From the NCBI GenBank assembly GCA_963678705.1, contig OY783207.1:5332001-5396000 (forward strand): 64,000 nt of DNA, written 5' to 3'. Each line of letters starts with the position of its first letter. Within the stretch, counting starts at the first letter, position 1. The stretch comes from Panorpa germanica. Lineage: Eukaryota; Arthropoda; Insecta; Mecoptera; Panorpidae. The notes under the pieces are model-generated. The model was not told the origin of the DNA. It did not search any database and worked only from the letters and a program-made list of their open reading frames with translations. Positions 1 to 10,068 of the stretch are shown here, in pieces. Both the position numbers and the translations under genes were made by a program.

Positions 1-1030
1 CAGCATTGGGCGTTTATTTTAATGTTGTTATAGGAAAGTATTTCCTGAAATGGTTAGTTTTATCACTAATCTTGGAGTTTGTTTGTAAGGTTTAGTTTAA
101 ATGGTTTTAACGTATCACAACAGAAAGATCGCATTAAGGACGGATACGGATACGGATTTCAACAATCTATGTCGTTTTAGACCTAGATATTATTTTAGGA
201 ATATTATTTTAACATTTCAATTAAAATACCTTATTTGGTACCACACAGATCTTTGAATTCTATAATAACTTCAAATTTACGACGATTTCACAGAAATATT
301 CTTTTTAAGGGCGGGATATTCCTAATACATTAATTGTCACTTTTTTGAGATGTACTGGCCTCATATGCGTGAACAACACCGCTGCTGAATCTATTTATGA
401 TTATGTATGTTCTAATTTAACTTAATAACTTTATTTATTATTTAGTAGATAATATTTACAGATAGTATTTAAAAGATTTAAGTAACTATTAAACCGTAGG
501 TAGAAATACAAAGGTTCAATGCGGATCGGACTAATCTCTAATCATAATTATAAGATTTATGTGGTTAATAATAACTGTTTCTGATAAGGGTTATTTTTAA
601 ACAAGATTAAAGATTAATTTCAAGTGAAATTTCAAATATAATATAAAAGCCTTAAAGTTCTTGAATTGTTTTCTAAGTATGTGTGTATGTTATCGAGTAA
701 AAACGTGATAGTGTAGCTGAGGAAACTTATAACCTATTAAAAAAACATTTAATTAATAAAATAAAGTTTATTTTAATTATTCTACATTTATAAACACAAA
801 AAAACAAATTAAATATTTACATTTATTAATAAACGTATTATAATAATTAGTACTTTTATAGTTAATAAAGTAAAGCTGAGAGAAAACTCCTAATCTACCT
901 AATCAATTACCATTTACTTTTAAACTACACTAAACAATTCCATTTTTTTCACTTTTTTGCAGTATGAATTTAGCTATATTATATTTAAATAATATATCAC
1001 ATTATATAACATACAAATTACAAAAATCAT
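1..1030. other. Intergenic AT-rich DNA
   Basis: No open frame with splice support is visible on either strand. The only local structure is a very short direct repeat of CGGATA at about 139-160. The stretch lies just beyond the 3' end of the minus-strand membrane-protein gene. Confidence 0.6.
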
Positions 1031-1034
1031 GTTC

Positions 1035-1040
1035 TTTATT
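1035..1040 (-). terminator. Poly(A) signal of the TMBIM-like gene
   Basis: Reading the minus strand, AATAAA lies 45 bp downstream of the TAA stop at 1086-1088. This is the expected place for a cleavage/polyadenylation signal and supports 1086-1205 as the true terminal coding exon. Confidence 0.6.
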
Positions 1041-1085
1041 TAAATAGTGTAAAATATGGTACAATCTATGTACATAAGATTTAGT

Positions 1086-2318
1086 TTACTTGTTTGGATA
1101 ATAACACGAATCTCCCAACATGATCAACCAAATAGCGTAGATATATTCCTTTCGACCAACTTTAATAGCTTGTAATTCCAATATTTGCTTTAGTTTGAAT
1201 AAAACCTAGAAATATATAAATTTTTAATAACAAATAATAAATAGAAATAAAAAATAATCTTTGTGTATATTGTATTTTAGCGATGTCCAAGCTTACAAAT
1301 AATATAAAGGAAAAAAAGGTTAAATTCTTTCTAATACCTTGGATACATTGTCTCGTATGTGTGCCATATATTTTTAATATTAAACTACATATATGAAAAA
1401 TGATTTTTCTTATTTTGGTTCATTAATTATTTTATGTTTGTGTTTTTTTTATTTTCTACTTCTTTGTCGGAATTATTTTTAAACTAATGCTTATAAAAAG
1501 AAAAATATATTCACGAATTATAATTTTTTTTAAATGAAACAGAAGTATGTAAAAAGAGACATAATTTTATGATTATCATCCTGTACGATCCATAATCTAT
1601 ATACCTTCTTTTTTTAAAAAGCGCTCCATTCAATCGGTTGATGTTTTAGCGGTTGATGTCCTAGTGCTCTCGTTCGATAGGCGGGGCAATAAAGTTTTGT
1701 AGAAACTTACCGAAAAGACATGAAGGTACACCAGGAGACTTAAGTAGTAATGCCACCACTCAACGTGAGCATATTGGCGTCTGACTACAGATACACAAAA
1801 TATCATTCCAAAAAATGCAAATACAGAAAAGCACCACATGTCATAGCCTAGTACATCAAACTGAAAGAAAATAAAGTAATATCAATAAATAATTTAAAAA
1901 ATGAACCACTGTTTTATCACTATTTAATTATTTTATCTACATTGTAAAAGAAAACAAATAATTATATCAAGTTTTGAAAAAGCGTTGGTTAAATAAAGCG
2001 TACATTTTGAAAATTAATAATATTTTAGTATTTATTTTAAGTTTCAAGAAAAACTAAGTACATACTTATTTAGTAAACATCCTTACTCAAAAGAATAATA
2101 GTACTCAAGTAAAAACATTTAATTAAGAATTGAATTTATAAACATAAATGTAAATACAATGTCTATACAGTACCCTGTACTTGAATATTTATTCTTACCA
2201 TTTCAATATATAATATTTTTAATGTGAAGATTCCAATCAAAACATAAAAGTAAATAAGTATTATATAAATATCATATATCACTATAACGCAGGATAGAAC
2301 AACTCCTAAGATTATCTC
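1086..2318 (-). CDS. Common 3' exons of a TMBIM/Lifeguard-like membrane protein
   Basis: Three exons, in transcript order 2199-2318, 1711-1860 and 1086-1205 (stop TAA), lengths 120, 150 and 120 bp. All are phase 0 at both ends, each with a proper AG acceptor and GTAAG donors. The 129 residues are strongly hydrophobic and contain several membrane helices. I place them in the C-terminal half of the TMBIM (Bax inhibitor-1, Lifeguard/GRINA) family by alignment from memory. The join ...YIEM/FDVLG sits where the family has ...QTKYDFT. WCFSVFAFFGMIFCVSVVRR matches the next helix and its basic loop. RKEYIYAIWLIMLGD sits where the family has SPEEYIFAALNLYLD. Family members are multi-helix ER/Golgi or plasma-membrane proteins linked to calcium leak and inhibition of apoptosis. 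The Asp of the family's YDTQ segment is not obvious, so the protein is divergent and its function is uncertain. Confidence 0.72.
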
Positions 2319-2699
2319 CTGCAAAAAAAATGTATTTGAATCAATTCTAACATCTTTTTACTAAGTACAAAGAACAACTTCAATGCTGCAGTGTAATTAT
2401 ATCAACAATAAATAAACATTTTTACTAAATGTTACTTATTCATCTGCTAACTTTTGTAATTGGGTTGTGAACCATAACTGAATTTATATAAAATCGCACT
2501 CTGTATTCATAAACTTGGCTAATACAACCTCAAATATACAATTATTTTATTTTACAACGATTGAAACAGTCAATTTATAAAAAATAATTGAGTAGTCTTC
2601 GCCACTAGCATTTGCCTACTAATTCCACCAAGAAAAGAAGTGTAAAAGAGATGTACAAAGATAAATAAATAAGATTAATAATATATAGATAAAGAAGAA

Positions 2700-3045
2700 T
2701 GATAATAGAGAGTTTGTCGACAGCAGTCAAAGAAGGCAAGAGGTACGAGACTGAGGTACGAGCAAGAACGAAGGGGAAAGAGAAAACGGGGATAATGAAG
2801 GATGGCGAAAGTAAGGAGAAAGAAAAGAGAGAAGGAGGAGAAACTTAGTAAGTAAGGAGAGTCGGGAGAAACGATTGCGACGAAGAGAAGTAGGTGGTGA
2901 AAGTAAGGAGGAGGTAGAGGAAGAAGATCACAAGTGAGACAAACATTGAAAAGGAAGAAGAGAATTTAAAAATGTTGGGATTTGTAAATGTAATTCAACA
3001 TGTATTTAAGGAGGTTGTAAAGCCGTAAAGGTAAATACAATACAA
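2700..3045 (+). mobile_element. LINE 3' relic in the TMBIM-like gene intron
   Basis: A strongly purine-rich stretch ends in TTGTAAAGCCGTAAAGG, a terminus shared with about 26045-26070 and, more weakly, 39415-39440. The same purine-rich body is seen at 39.0-39.4 kb, where remnants of a CCHC-like LINE tail are recognisable. I infer a 5'-truncated non-LTR retrotransposon. It lies antisense to the host gene, between exons 2318 and 4123. No complete reading frame remains. Confidence 0.4.
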
Positions 3046-3174
3046 CATTTTAAAAACTCCAATATACATTAATAAGTTATTAAAAAATCGACCTTGGAAA
3101 ATTAGTTCACAACCCAATTGCATAGTCTTTACTAAATAGATGTGTTTATAACCGTATGTGTAACGTAGAACGCT

Positions 3175-3214
3175 AAAGGCCCCATACACAGTGCAATATA
3201 TTGGACTTGGCTCA
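3175..3214 (+). repeat. Inverted repeat partner of 5380-5414
   Basis: The sequence beginning AAAGGCCCCATACACA and running through AATATATTGG to GGCTCA recurs on the opposite strand at 5380-5414. The two copies flank cassette A. They may be ends of a DNA element or two solo copies of a small repeat; no target duplication was recognised. Confidence 0.45.
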
Positions 3215-4122
3215 AAACTGAGCATCCTCAATGTTCCCAATATGCGAGCCTCACTTCACAAGTTAATTAAATAATTATTAAATAGAAATAATAAAATTAA
3301 TTTTATAAATGTGTTAAAATATAATATAATAATATTGTGTTTTATCTCTATTTGCTTGTTGCTGTATTATTTGCTTTTTAATTAGACGTAAAAATATTAT
3401 AAACAATAATAACAATCAGATTTCTAACCTCAACAAAAAAAACAAATAGAAAAGAAATAACTAAACAAAAGTCAAATGAAATCGGAGGTGATTTAAATGA
3501 TAATTTAATTGCTCTATAATTAAATAACTAAACTTTGTTGTAAGTTGAACGTTCGTGTTAGAGATCGTTCTTGTCAGATAACATTAGCACGGCGTTAAGT
3601 TACAGTAAACAAATTCGAAACTACGTGTAGATCTGGAAACTACACTGTTAATGAAGTCGAACTTTGTGTTACAAAAAAAAGTAAACAAGAAATCCACCTA
3701 TTCTCAGAACAAAATTATCTGATTTTATGACATACTATTATCAAATATAAACAGAGTAGTAAATAAAATATAAATACAAATAATGTATAACAATAAACAA
3801 AATTATTTTATACTATTTTTTTTACTCAAATATAAAAATTAGCTATATTATATCCATTTAAAAATTATTTTAACTGAGATGTGAAGCTCGTGGCCTTTGC
3901 TTGTTAACTGATGTTAACCACTTATGGTTCAGTCATAAATTGGAAACTGCGAGCATGTTTGTTTTGCAACTCATCTCAATATATTCGAATTTTTTGTTCA
4001 TATATTTTTGTTAATATATGGTTCTATTTGGTTATATGGTGTTGTCTCAAACTAAATTAAGACAGTAGTGTCTTTACTGTGAACTAAGACTAAATTTCGT
4101 ATCAATATCAATAAATGCTTAC

Positions 4123-4854
4123 CCAAATTACTAATAACAATAAGTTTAAAGGAAATGTTTTCTTCAGTTTTGGAAATAAGCAAAGACCAATTATAATTGA
4201 AAGAAGCATCCCTCTAATAAAAATGAAATCTTTTAGTTTATGGTACAATAAGTTATATTTGAGTTTGTGTTGTTAAAATACATTACAATTATCAACGGAG
4301 TACTTACATTGATATGTAACAAATACGATGATCATTCTTTAAAAGTTCTTTCAAAAAGGAACTAAAAATACAGTAAAAATTAAGTTGTAAATTGATAAAA
4401 ATTATTTCATCATCTACATCTGTTAGTTCCACTTTAGCGTTTTCTTGTCAAACGAGTGTTGCATTTTTACGTGCAGTTTTTCGTGCAGTACATCGAACAA
4501 AGTGTCATTTTTCGTTCAAGTTAATTAAAACGAAAGAACTGATATAAAACTGTAAAAACCTGTTCAATACTGTCCCGTGTTGAACTAACAGTGTAACATA
4601 GCATTCTTAATTTAAATCATGAGAAGAAAACGCCAATAATTGTCGTTTGTTAATGAACCAAAATAAGAACATACACTTTTGTAAAAGTTGCCATTATGCA
4701 CGACAGAACCACGTAAAATATAACCATCAACGCAAGAATAACCGCTCCAAATTTTTTCCTCTCAGACGGCTTTTTAAATGCTTCCTCATCACTAAGCATT
4801 GCAGAACTATCACCATTCTTTACTTCAACATCTACAACGCTTTCATTTTTTGAG
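4123..4854 (-). CDS. N-terminal cassette A of the TMBIM-like gene (frameshifted copy)
   Basis: Transcript order: 4675-4854 (180 bp), 4308-4361 (54 bp), 4123-4214 (92 bp). The first exon enters with one carried base after TTTCAG and runs through an acidic tail and SDEEAFKKPSERKKFGAVIL into the first membrane helix. It leaves on GT/gtatgt with two carried bases. The 54-bp exon (FLKELLKNDHRICYIS) continues in phase. The third exon encodes FPKLKKTFPLNLLLLVIW and ends phase 0 before gtaagc, so it fits the common exon at 2318. It is one base longer than its counterpart in cassette B. The extra base appears to lie in the four-T run (plus strand AAAA at 4200-4203), which breaks the A1-A1b-A2 frame. 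Skipping the 54-bp exon, with donor AAA/gtgtat and acceptor AGAG/GG, would restore an open frame. It may be a decaying cassette, an assembly homopolymer error, or a variant that uses exon skipping. Confidence 0.6.
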
Positions 4855-5379
4855 CTGAAATTATTTTTCGTAATGATAACTAATGTGTTTTAAATTATAT
4901 TTATATTAATTTTGTGTACGTACATTATAACAATACGGCTCTGTGCATGCATATTATAAAATATTTAACAATGTTGATTTGTATTTTAACAACCACCACT
5001 AAATTATTGTACCATAAATTATTTGATAATTATTAAATATAAAAAATTAAATACTAAACAATTAAACAAATGAAATATTTCAGCAACCCGTCGGCGCCTC
5101 CTTGACTATTTAGATAATTATACATTCTTGCGCAGGTGATATCGGACATTTGAAAATTGTTGGACCATTGTTTAATGCCAACCAAATAAAATGTCCAAAG
5201 AAAGATAAATTTGTAAAAATATATTACAAATACATTATAAAGCATTGTTAATAAAATAAATAGCGAGTTCTTGCTTCAACGGTATTTTTTCCTATTAAAA
5301 TGCAATGCTTTATCAAGAAATGTTATCTGTGGTCTGAATATTATGCAATTTTACACATATCCTTTGTAGGTTGGTACTA

Positions 5380-5414
5380 TGAGCCCAATATATTCGAGTG
5401 TGTATGGGGCCTTT
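5380..5414 (-). repeat. Inverted repeat partner of 3175-3214
   Basis: Read on the minus strand it begins AAAGGCCCCATACACA and continues through AATATATTGG. It matches 3175-3214 with a few substitutions and a short gap. See that entry. Confidence 0.45.
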
Positions 5415-5537
5415 AATACCGTACTTACTTTTATTTTAGATCGGCTAATACGTTTGTTACCATATAGAACTTTCATGATTTTTCAATTTACAAAAATTAT
5501 TCACGTATTAAATAATATTGCGTTATTATTTGCTTAC

Positions 5538-6703
5538 CCACACAATGAGAAGAAATAAATTTAATGGGAATGCTTGTTTCAGTACTCCAAATATAACCAT
5601 CATAACGCTGCTGAGTATAAAGATTACCCTGAGTAAAAGAAACTTATATTTACTACGTATTCATTTATGTTTAAATTAACTAAATGGTCGAGGAAATCCA
5701 TCGCTAAAAGATGCGAACCGCGCATTTTGTTTCATAGTGTAAAAAGCATAAAACCTGGATTTAAATTTGAATTCACGTTGCCCATATTCGGCTGCTGTCT
5801 TTAAAATGTGGGTGCAATCAGTTTTCTTTAGTTATCTTAAAAACTGTAAGTCCTACACAATTGTTGCCAAGAGCTTTTTTGTAGATATTAATATTATCTA
5901 CAACTTTCAATAATAGCTTTTAGTTGTAACTTTGATAATAAATAAGTTATAAGCAAAATTATATCGTTGACACACAATCTTCATTTTTTCTTACTTATAA
6001 TAGTTACAACAAAAAATTGTTAACAGAAGTTGTAGATAATATTATTAGCTTCAAAAAAGTATACTACAACATTTTTGTTAGAATTATAGTTTTCAAGATA
6101 AATAAAGAAAACTGATTAAAAAAAATCAACTCAAATTTAGATCTAGGTTTGATTAATTCTTGACTTACCAAAAATGCACGCTTCGATAACGGATTAGAGA
6201 GTTGACTAACACAGCCGTTTTTGAAACATGAGCAACATAGTTACATGCTAGTAACCCACACCACAAAAGGGCCGTGCCCACAAAAAATTGTTGAATTTAT
6301 TTAGCAAAAATTCTTTTTTAACATCTAACGAAGATTTTCAGGAACTTAATATCGCAATCCCAATTTGCGCATAGGGCTCTGCCGACTAATAGTACTTTTG
6401 TTAATTATAAATACTTACGTCATCAAGAACATCAAATCCTTATTATTTTCAACAATAGATTTAAATATAGGACTGAAAGTAAAATAATACAATTTTTTAA
6501 ATCTGTTATATACTTGCACAGATATATATGAAATAATTAGTCTTACATACATATATGCAAAACAGGCCATTAAAAGCGTCATGAAAATGTAATTCATAAC
6601 CAGCAAAAAACACACCATACGTGCAAATCTTATTCGTACATCTTTATCGTAAAACACTGCTTCTGTGTTGGTTTCAGCTTCCTCCACTGCCGCTTTTCTT
6701 TTT
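5538..6703 (-). CDS. N-terminal cassette B of the TMBIM-like gene
   Basis: Transcript order: 6551-6703 (153 bp), 6419-6472 (54 bp), 5538-5628 (91 bp). Acceptors are TTGCAG, TTTCAG and ACTCAG; donors are gtatgt, gtaagt and gtaagc. Phases are consistent: one carried base in, two out, then one in, two out, then one in, phase 0 out. The first exon carries FYDKDVRIRFARMVCFLLVM, close to the family pattern F-D-D-K-x-[IV]-R-x-x-F-I-R-K-V that precedes the first helix. The second (PIFKSIVENNKDLMFLM) fits the loop usually written FVxENVWTYYVSY. The third has VLKQAFPLNLFLLIVW, matching RRKxPxNLIxLxxFT. Cassette B plus the common exons gives about 228 residues without the missing first exon, close to the family's core length. 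A MITE (5751-6150) lies in the intron between the second and third exons. Confidence 0.7.
5751..6150. mobile_element. MITE with long inverted arms (family with 48391-48821)
   Basis: The left end AAACCTGGATTTAAATTTGA and the right end (reverse complement AAACCTAGATCTAAATTTGA) are inverted copies. Inside, a second inverted pair runs from GTTTTCTTTAGTTATCTT to its partner ending AAGAAAAC, with GTTGTAGATAATATTATTA-like arms near the centre. The ends and several internal blocks recur at 48391-48821. A non-autonomous DNA transposon is the simplest reading. It sits in the intron of cassette B. Confidence 0.6.
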
Positions 6704-7016
6704 CTGCAATAATTTAATTTAAGATTTAGTATTAAGGTTGTTTTGTCTTAAGAAGTTTTTCACCAACACCTACATGACAATTACATGGACGCTCATGGTA
6801 AAATAATCGAATGATACTAACTTCTTCCCTTTTCATATAGAAATAAAAAAATTATAATCTATGATTTATGAAATTAAATTTATATACGACATTTGTATAA
6901 AATAAAGAAACAATTGAAAGTGAGTAGAGTTAGAAAATATAATAGCTTGCGTTCAGATTGTATGAAATTTGCTTAGAGAATATACATATATATGGAGAGT
7001 GAATGCTGGACGTGAA

Positions 7017-7434
7017 ATGTGTGCGAGAGAGATATGTATATGTTCCTATTTGTTCTCTATGCGCATGCGCCGAAAGTAACAGATGTCAAGTCAGAGCTGT
7101 CTAGATATATTACGTGACAGTTGGTTAATATGACTTCATATTGATGTAGAATAATGTTGATATGTATAAATATAAATATAATATAATCCACTGTGTTGGA
7201 CGTTATTCCTACAGCGAATTCTATGGCGTTCATGATTATATGTTTTCACTGAACGGGCACTGTTTTACCAACAGACGAGCTTTGTATCAACTAAAGAATT
7301 ACAATTTCTTTATATATATTTTATTTATTATACCTTAATAGAATATTAATATTTATTATATCTAGACAGCTGTCACTTTCGACGCATGCGTATAGAGAAC
7401 AAATAGGAACATATACCTTACTTTCTCGCACGCA
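7017..7434. mobile_element. Palindromic element with arms of about 80-95 bp
   Basis: The left arm (7017-7112) contains TATATGTTCCTATTTGTTCT, a GCGCATGCGCCGAAAGT block and GCTGTCTAGATAT. The right arm (7353-7434) is its reverse complement, with a few substitutions and an 8-10 bp gap. About 240 bp of AT-rich spacer lies between. This is the form of a foldback/MITE element. No target duplication was identified, and an LTR-like repeat begins just to the right. Confidence 0.55.
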
Positions 7435-7487
7435 TTTTGGCCACACTTTTAATTTATAGGAAACATATACAAGGTATATGTATGTTA

Positions 7488-7760
7488 AAGCTGCAGTGAG
7501 CACAGCCTCCGAAAAAAGAAAATAGTATCCTATATAGATTGTAAAGAAACTTTGGTACTTAATATCCGACTATACTTTTGCATACGATTGTCACTTTCAC
7601 GATTGTATCTTTAATTGATACGCGCTAATAAATGCGTTAGCACATATTTATGTTTCTATATATTTTTTTTAATTTAATTTGATTTTTATACCGTACATGT
7701 TATACTGTCAGTAATTTGGTGTCAGAAGTGGGAATGTAGTCATACCTGGGTAATCTCCAG
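7488..7760 (+). mobile_element. LTR-retroelement fossil: LTR-like end and primer-site-like motif
   Basis: The block 7488-7606 belongs to a dispersed repeat with relatives at 19345, 34236, 49866 and 53350. After an AATAAA-containing stretch, a TGGTGTCAGAAGTGGGA motif follows at 7717-7733. This resembles the primer-binding region found just inside the 5' LTR of insect Gypsy- or BEL-type elements. No coding part is recognisable; the element is an old, broken remnant and its family is not settled. Confidence 0.3.
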
Positions 7761-8925
7761 CGGCTTAGTATTGTTTAAGTACTAACAACATAATGTCATT
7801 ATCGTCATTAAACTCACTGGGTCATGTGAGTTGATTGTCCCAATTGTGACACAGTGTTATCCGATAAAGTGGTCGTACCGTATGAGGGATCGAGGTTTAA
7901 ACTGCTGCGCTATTTCCAAATACGTATAACATACTCGTATACCTACTGTGATTGGATTAGAGTCCTACAGGATGCAGGACATAGTAGTCAGCTAAACGTA
8001 CAACCAATTATCGATTGTAATCCGTAATGAATGTGAAATACGCGTTATTATAGTTGATTATTGGTCTATAATTTAAGCCTTGGTCAAAGACCACTGATTA
8101 ATACAAGATCGGATGAGACAGATGAGCTAATTCTAATAAGACTAGCGAAATACTGAAGCTAATTTGATAATAATGCAATCACCTTTAAGTACAAGCACTG
8201 AAACCTCACCGAACGAGCTGTATGTAGGTGTTGTTGAAGAAAAAAGTATATCACGATATTAAATACATTTAGATGTATTCGCAATTATTTTTGGCTTAGA
8301 AATGTGCATTTAAAATCTAATCCAATGCAACTATGTGAGCTCTATACAAAGTTTGCTACGTTTTGTTAAATTGTATCGAGTAATATTATTATACCTACCC
8401 AGATCTTTATGTAAAGGTAAGCGTCCACAGGTTTGCACGACAAAAATCAAACATACTGTGTCTAAAGGCTTCCATGATGCTTCCACTTCTATGTTTTATA
8501 CGATAAATCAAATACTGCAATAACAATAAACCAAAAATCAATTATACTATCATCTACTATTTATAACGTTCAAAATAAATTATTATAATTTACAAACAAT
8601 GTTACAAATTTATATATAACAAATATTAATCATTTTTTTTGTGTGACTTTTTGTGAAACATTTTATTATATTAGAAATATTTAAAAATGTATTCTTTAAT
8701 TTTTGTTTCAGTAATCATTATCATTATTTCTTTTTATGATATCTTGAAAACGGAGCCTACAAACTTTTACAAATTTTGATATTTTGTAGAAGAGAATTTT
8801 CCAAAATTTTCTGCGTCCCAGAAATTTTCTCCTCAATTTCTCTGGAATATGTTTTGTTCAATCTTGACTTCGGAGTGCAATGGCTGCTATTTAAGAAGAA
8901 GCAGAGTTTCGAATGAAATTAAATG
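7761..8925. other. No gene seen
   Basis: AT-rich sequence without splice-supported open frames or clear repeats on either strand. The short open frames here have no recognisable protein features. Confidence 0.5.
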
Positions 8926-8929
8926 GTAA

Positions 8930-10068
8930 GGTTTTTTTAAATAATAAAAGTCTTGGTTATTTGTCATTTTTAAGAAGATTATACTCTTCTTTTATGGCAG
9001 AATTAGAGAAAAAGTTTTATTTCTCTTGAAATAATAAATCGTACCTTTTTAAGAAGATTATAGTCTTCTTTCGATAAAAGTATTGATAATCATAAGATTT
9101 TTCTATAGTTTAAAATTACTTGTTTTTTTATCATTTTCAAAAAGGTTATACTTATATTTTATAATTTTTATCAGGGTTGCCTAAAGAGGCAGATGCAGCT
9201 GCAGCGAAAGCATCATGTCCACGAGTTTCTACGACAAACAGCTAAAAGATGATCTGAAATATCTGAAAAGGCCGATCAGGCCTTTCCAACGAGGAGAAAG
9301 GTGATGCAGTTGTTGAAGACTTGTTAGAGGACTTAAAGGGTAGCATACTTCTCCAGGAGATTATAAACCCGTTAACGGAGCTATTTTGCGCCTCGTCAAC
9401 GTTTGCAAATTTGGTGATATTTGGACAAAAGAGTTATTAGTGAAATATTTTATTAAAGTATTACAGTGTTGGTTTTTTATCATTTTTTAAAAGTTTATAG
9501 TGTTCTTTCAACGCAGAAATTATTATACTTTATTTCTCTTAATATAATAAATCGAACTGAATATAATAAATCGAACTAAATCAAACTGTGTTTATTAAAT
9601 TAATCATATAACGAAGAGATTTGTTAAATTAGTGTATATAAAATGCTGAAATTGTATGTACATATTTACATATATGTAAAATGTAAAACTTATAAATATA
9701 TGAAAATAAAAACATTTAAAATTTATTTTACATATTTTATTTATATAATATAAACTTCAGATACATTAATAAAATACATTAAAAAACAATTTTTCTTTAA
9801 AAGCTAGACCTAAGAAAAAACAAAAAAAAGTAGATGATTTAAGAAGGTGATAGATTCAAAAGGTATCATCTAAAGTAAAATCCAAAAAAATACAAATTCT
9901 TTAAGAAAATTGCTTTATTATACTTTTAAAACAACATCGTCTTAAGTTAAAACACAAATAAATTAATAATGGAAAGGTTTTTTTAAAGTACAAAAGTATT
10001 GGATTCTCATCGTTTTTAAAAAGGAAAAACTAAGAAAACCTTATTACTCTTATTATAATAAATTGAAC
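8930..10068 (+). repeat. Degenerate monomers related to the 87-bp satellite
   Basis: The motif TTTTTAAGAAGATTATACTC and close variants recur at about 8970, 9050, 9140, 9490 and 10010-10090, spaced irregularly. They are diverged relatives of the 87-bp unit that forms the clean array to the right. A coding-like patch (9267-9440) lies between two sets of them. This suggests the array grew from an element that once carried both parts. Confidence 0.5.
9267..9440 (+). pseudogene. Coding-like patch, unrecognised protein
   Basis: After a TTTTTATCAG that could be an acceptor at 9174, base composition changes sharply from AT-rich repeat to mixed sequence. The frame at 9267-9440 (57 codons, stop TAG) reads GLSNEEKGDAVVEDLLEDLK and continues to a hydrophobic end ...NLVIFGQKSY. 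Upstream, a different frame contains an alanine-rich LPKEADAAAAKAS, so the patch seems to be a frame-broken fragment of a real protein. I do not recognise the family. It could be the decayed coding part of the repeat element around it, or a host gene fragment. Confidence 0.3.

Noticed and set aside
2458-3120. 15-bp inverted repeat AATTGGGTTGTGAAC at 2458 and 3106
   Set aside because: Too short to call an element without a target duplication or other copies; one arm lies beside a LINE relic.
5054-5245. Open minus-strand frame between the cassettes, considered as C-terminal exons for cassette B
   Set aside because: Its residues do not resemble the common C-terminal exons, and no acceptor or donor in the right phase was found.
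5429-5476. Possible first exon MKVLYGNKRISRSKIK followed by a strong gtaagt donor, just upstream of cassette A
   Set aside because: It ends in phase 0, but cassette A's first exon needs two carried bases; joining them gives an early stop. It may still be an untranslated exon, which cannot be shown here.
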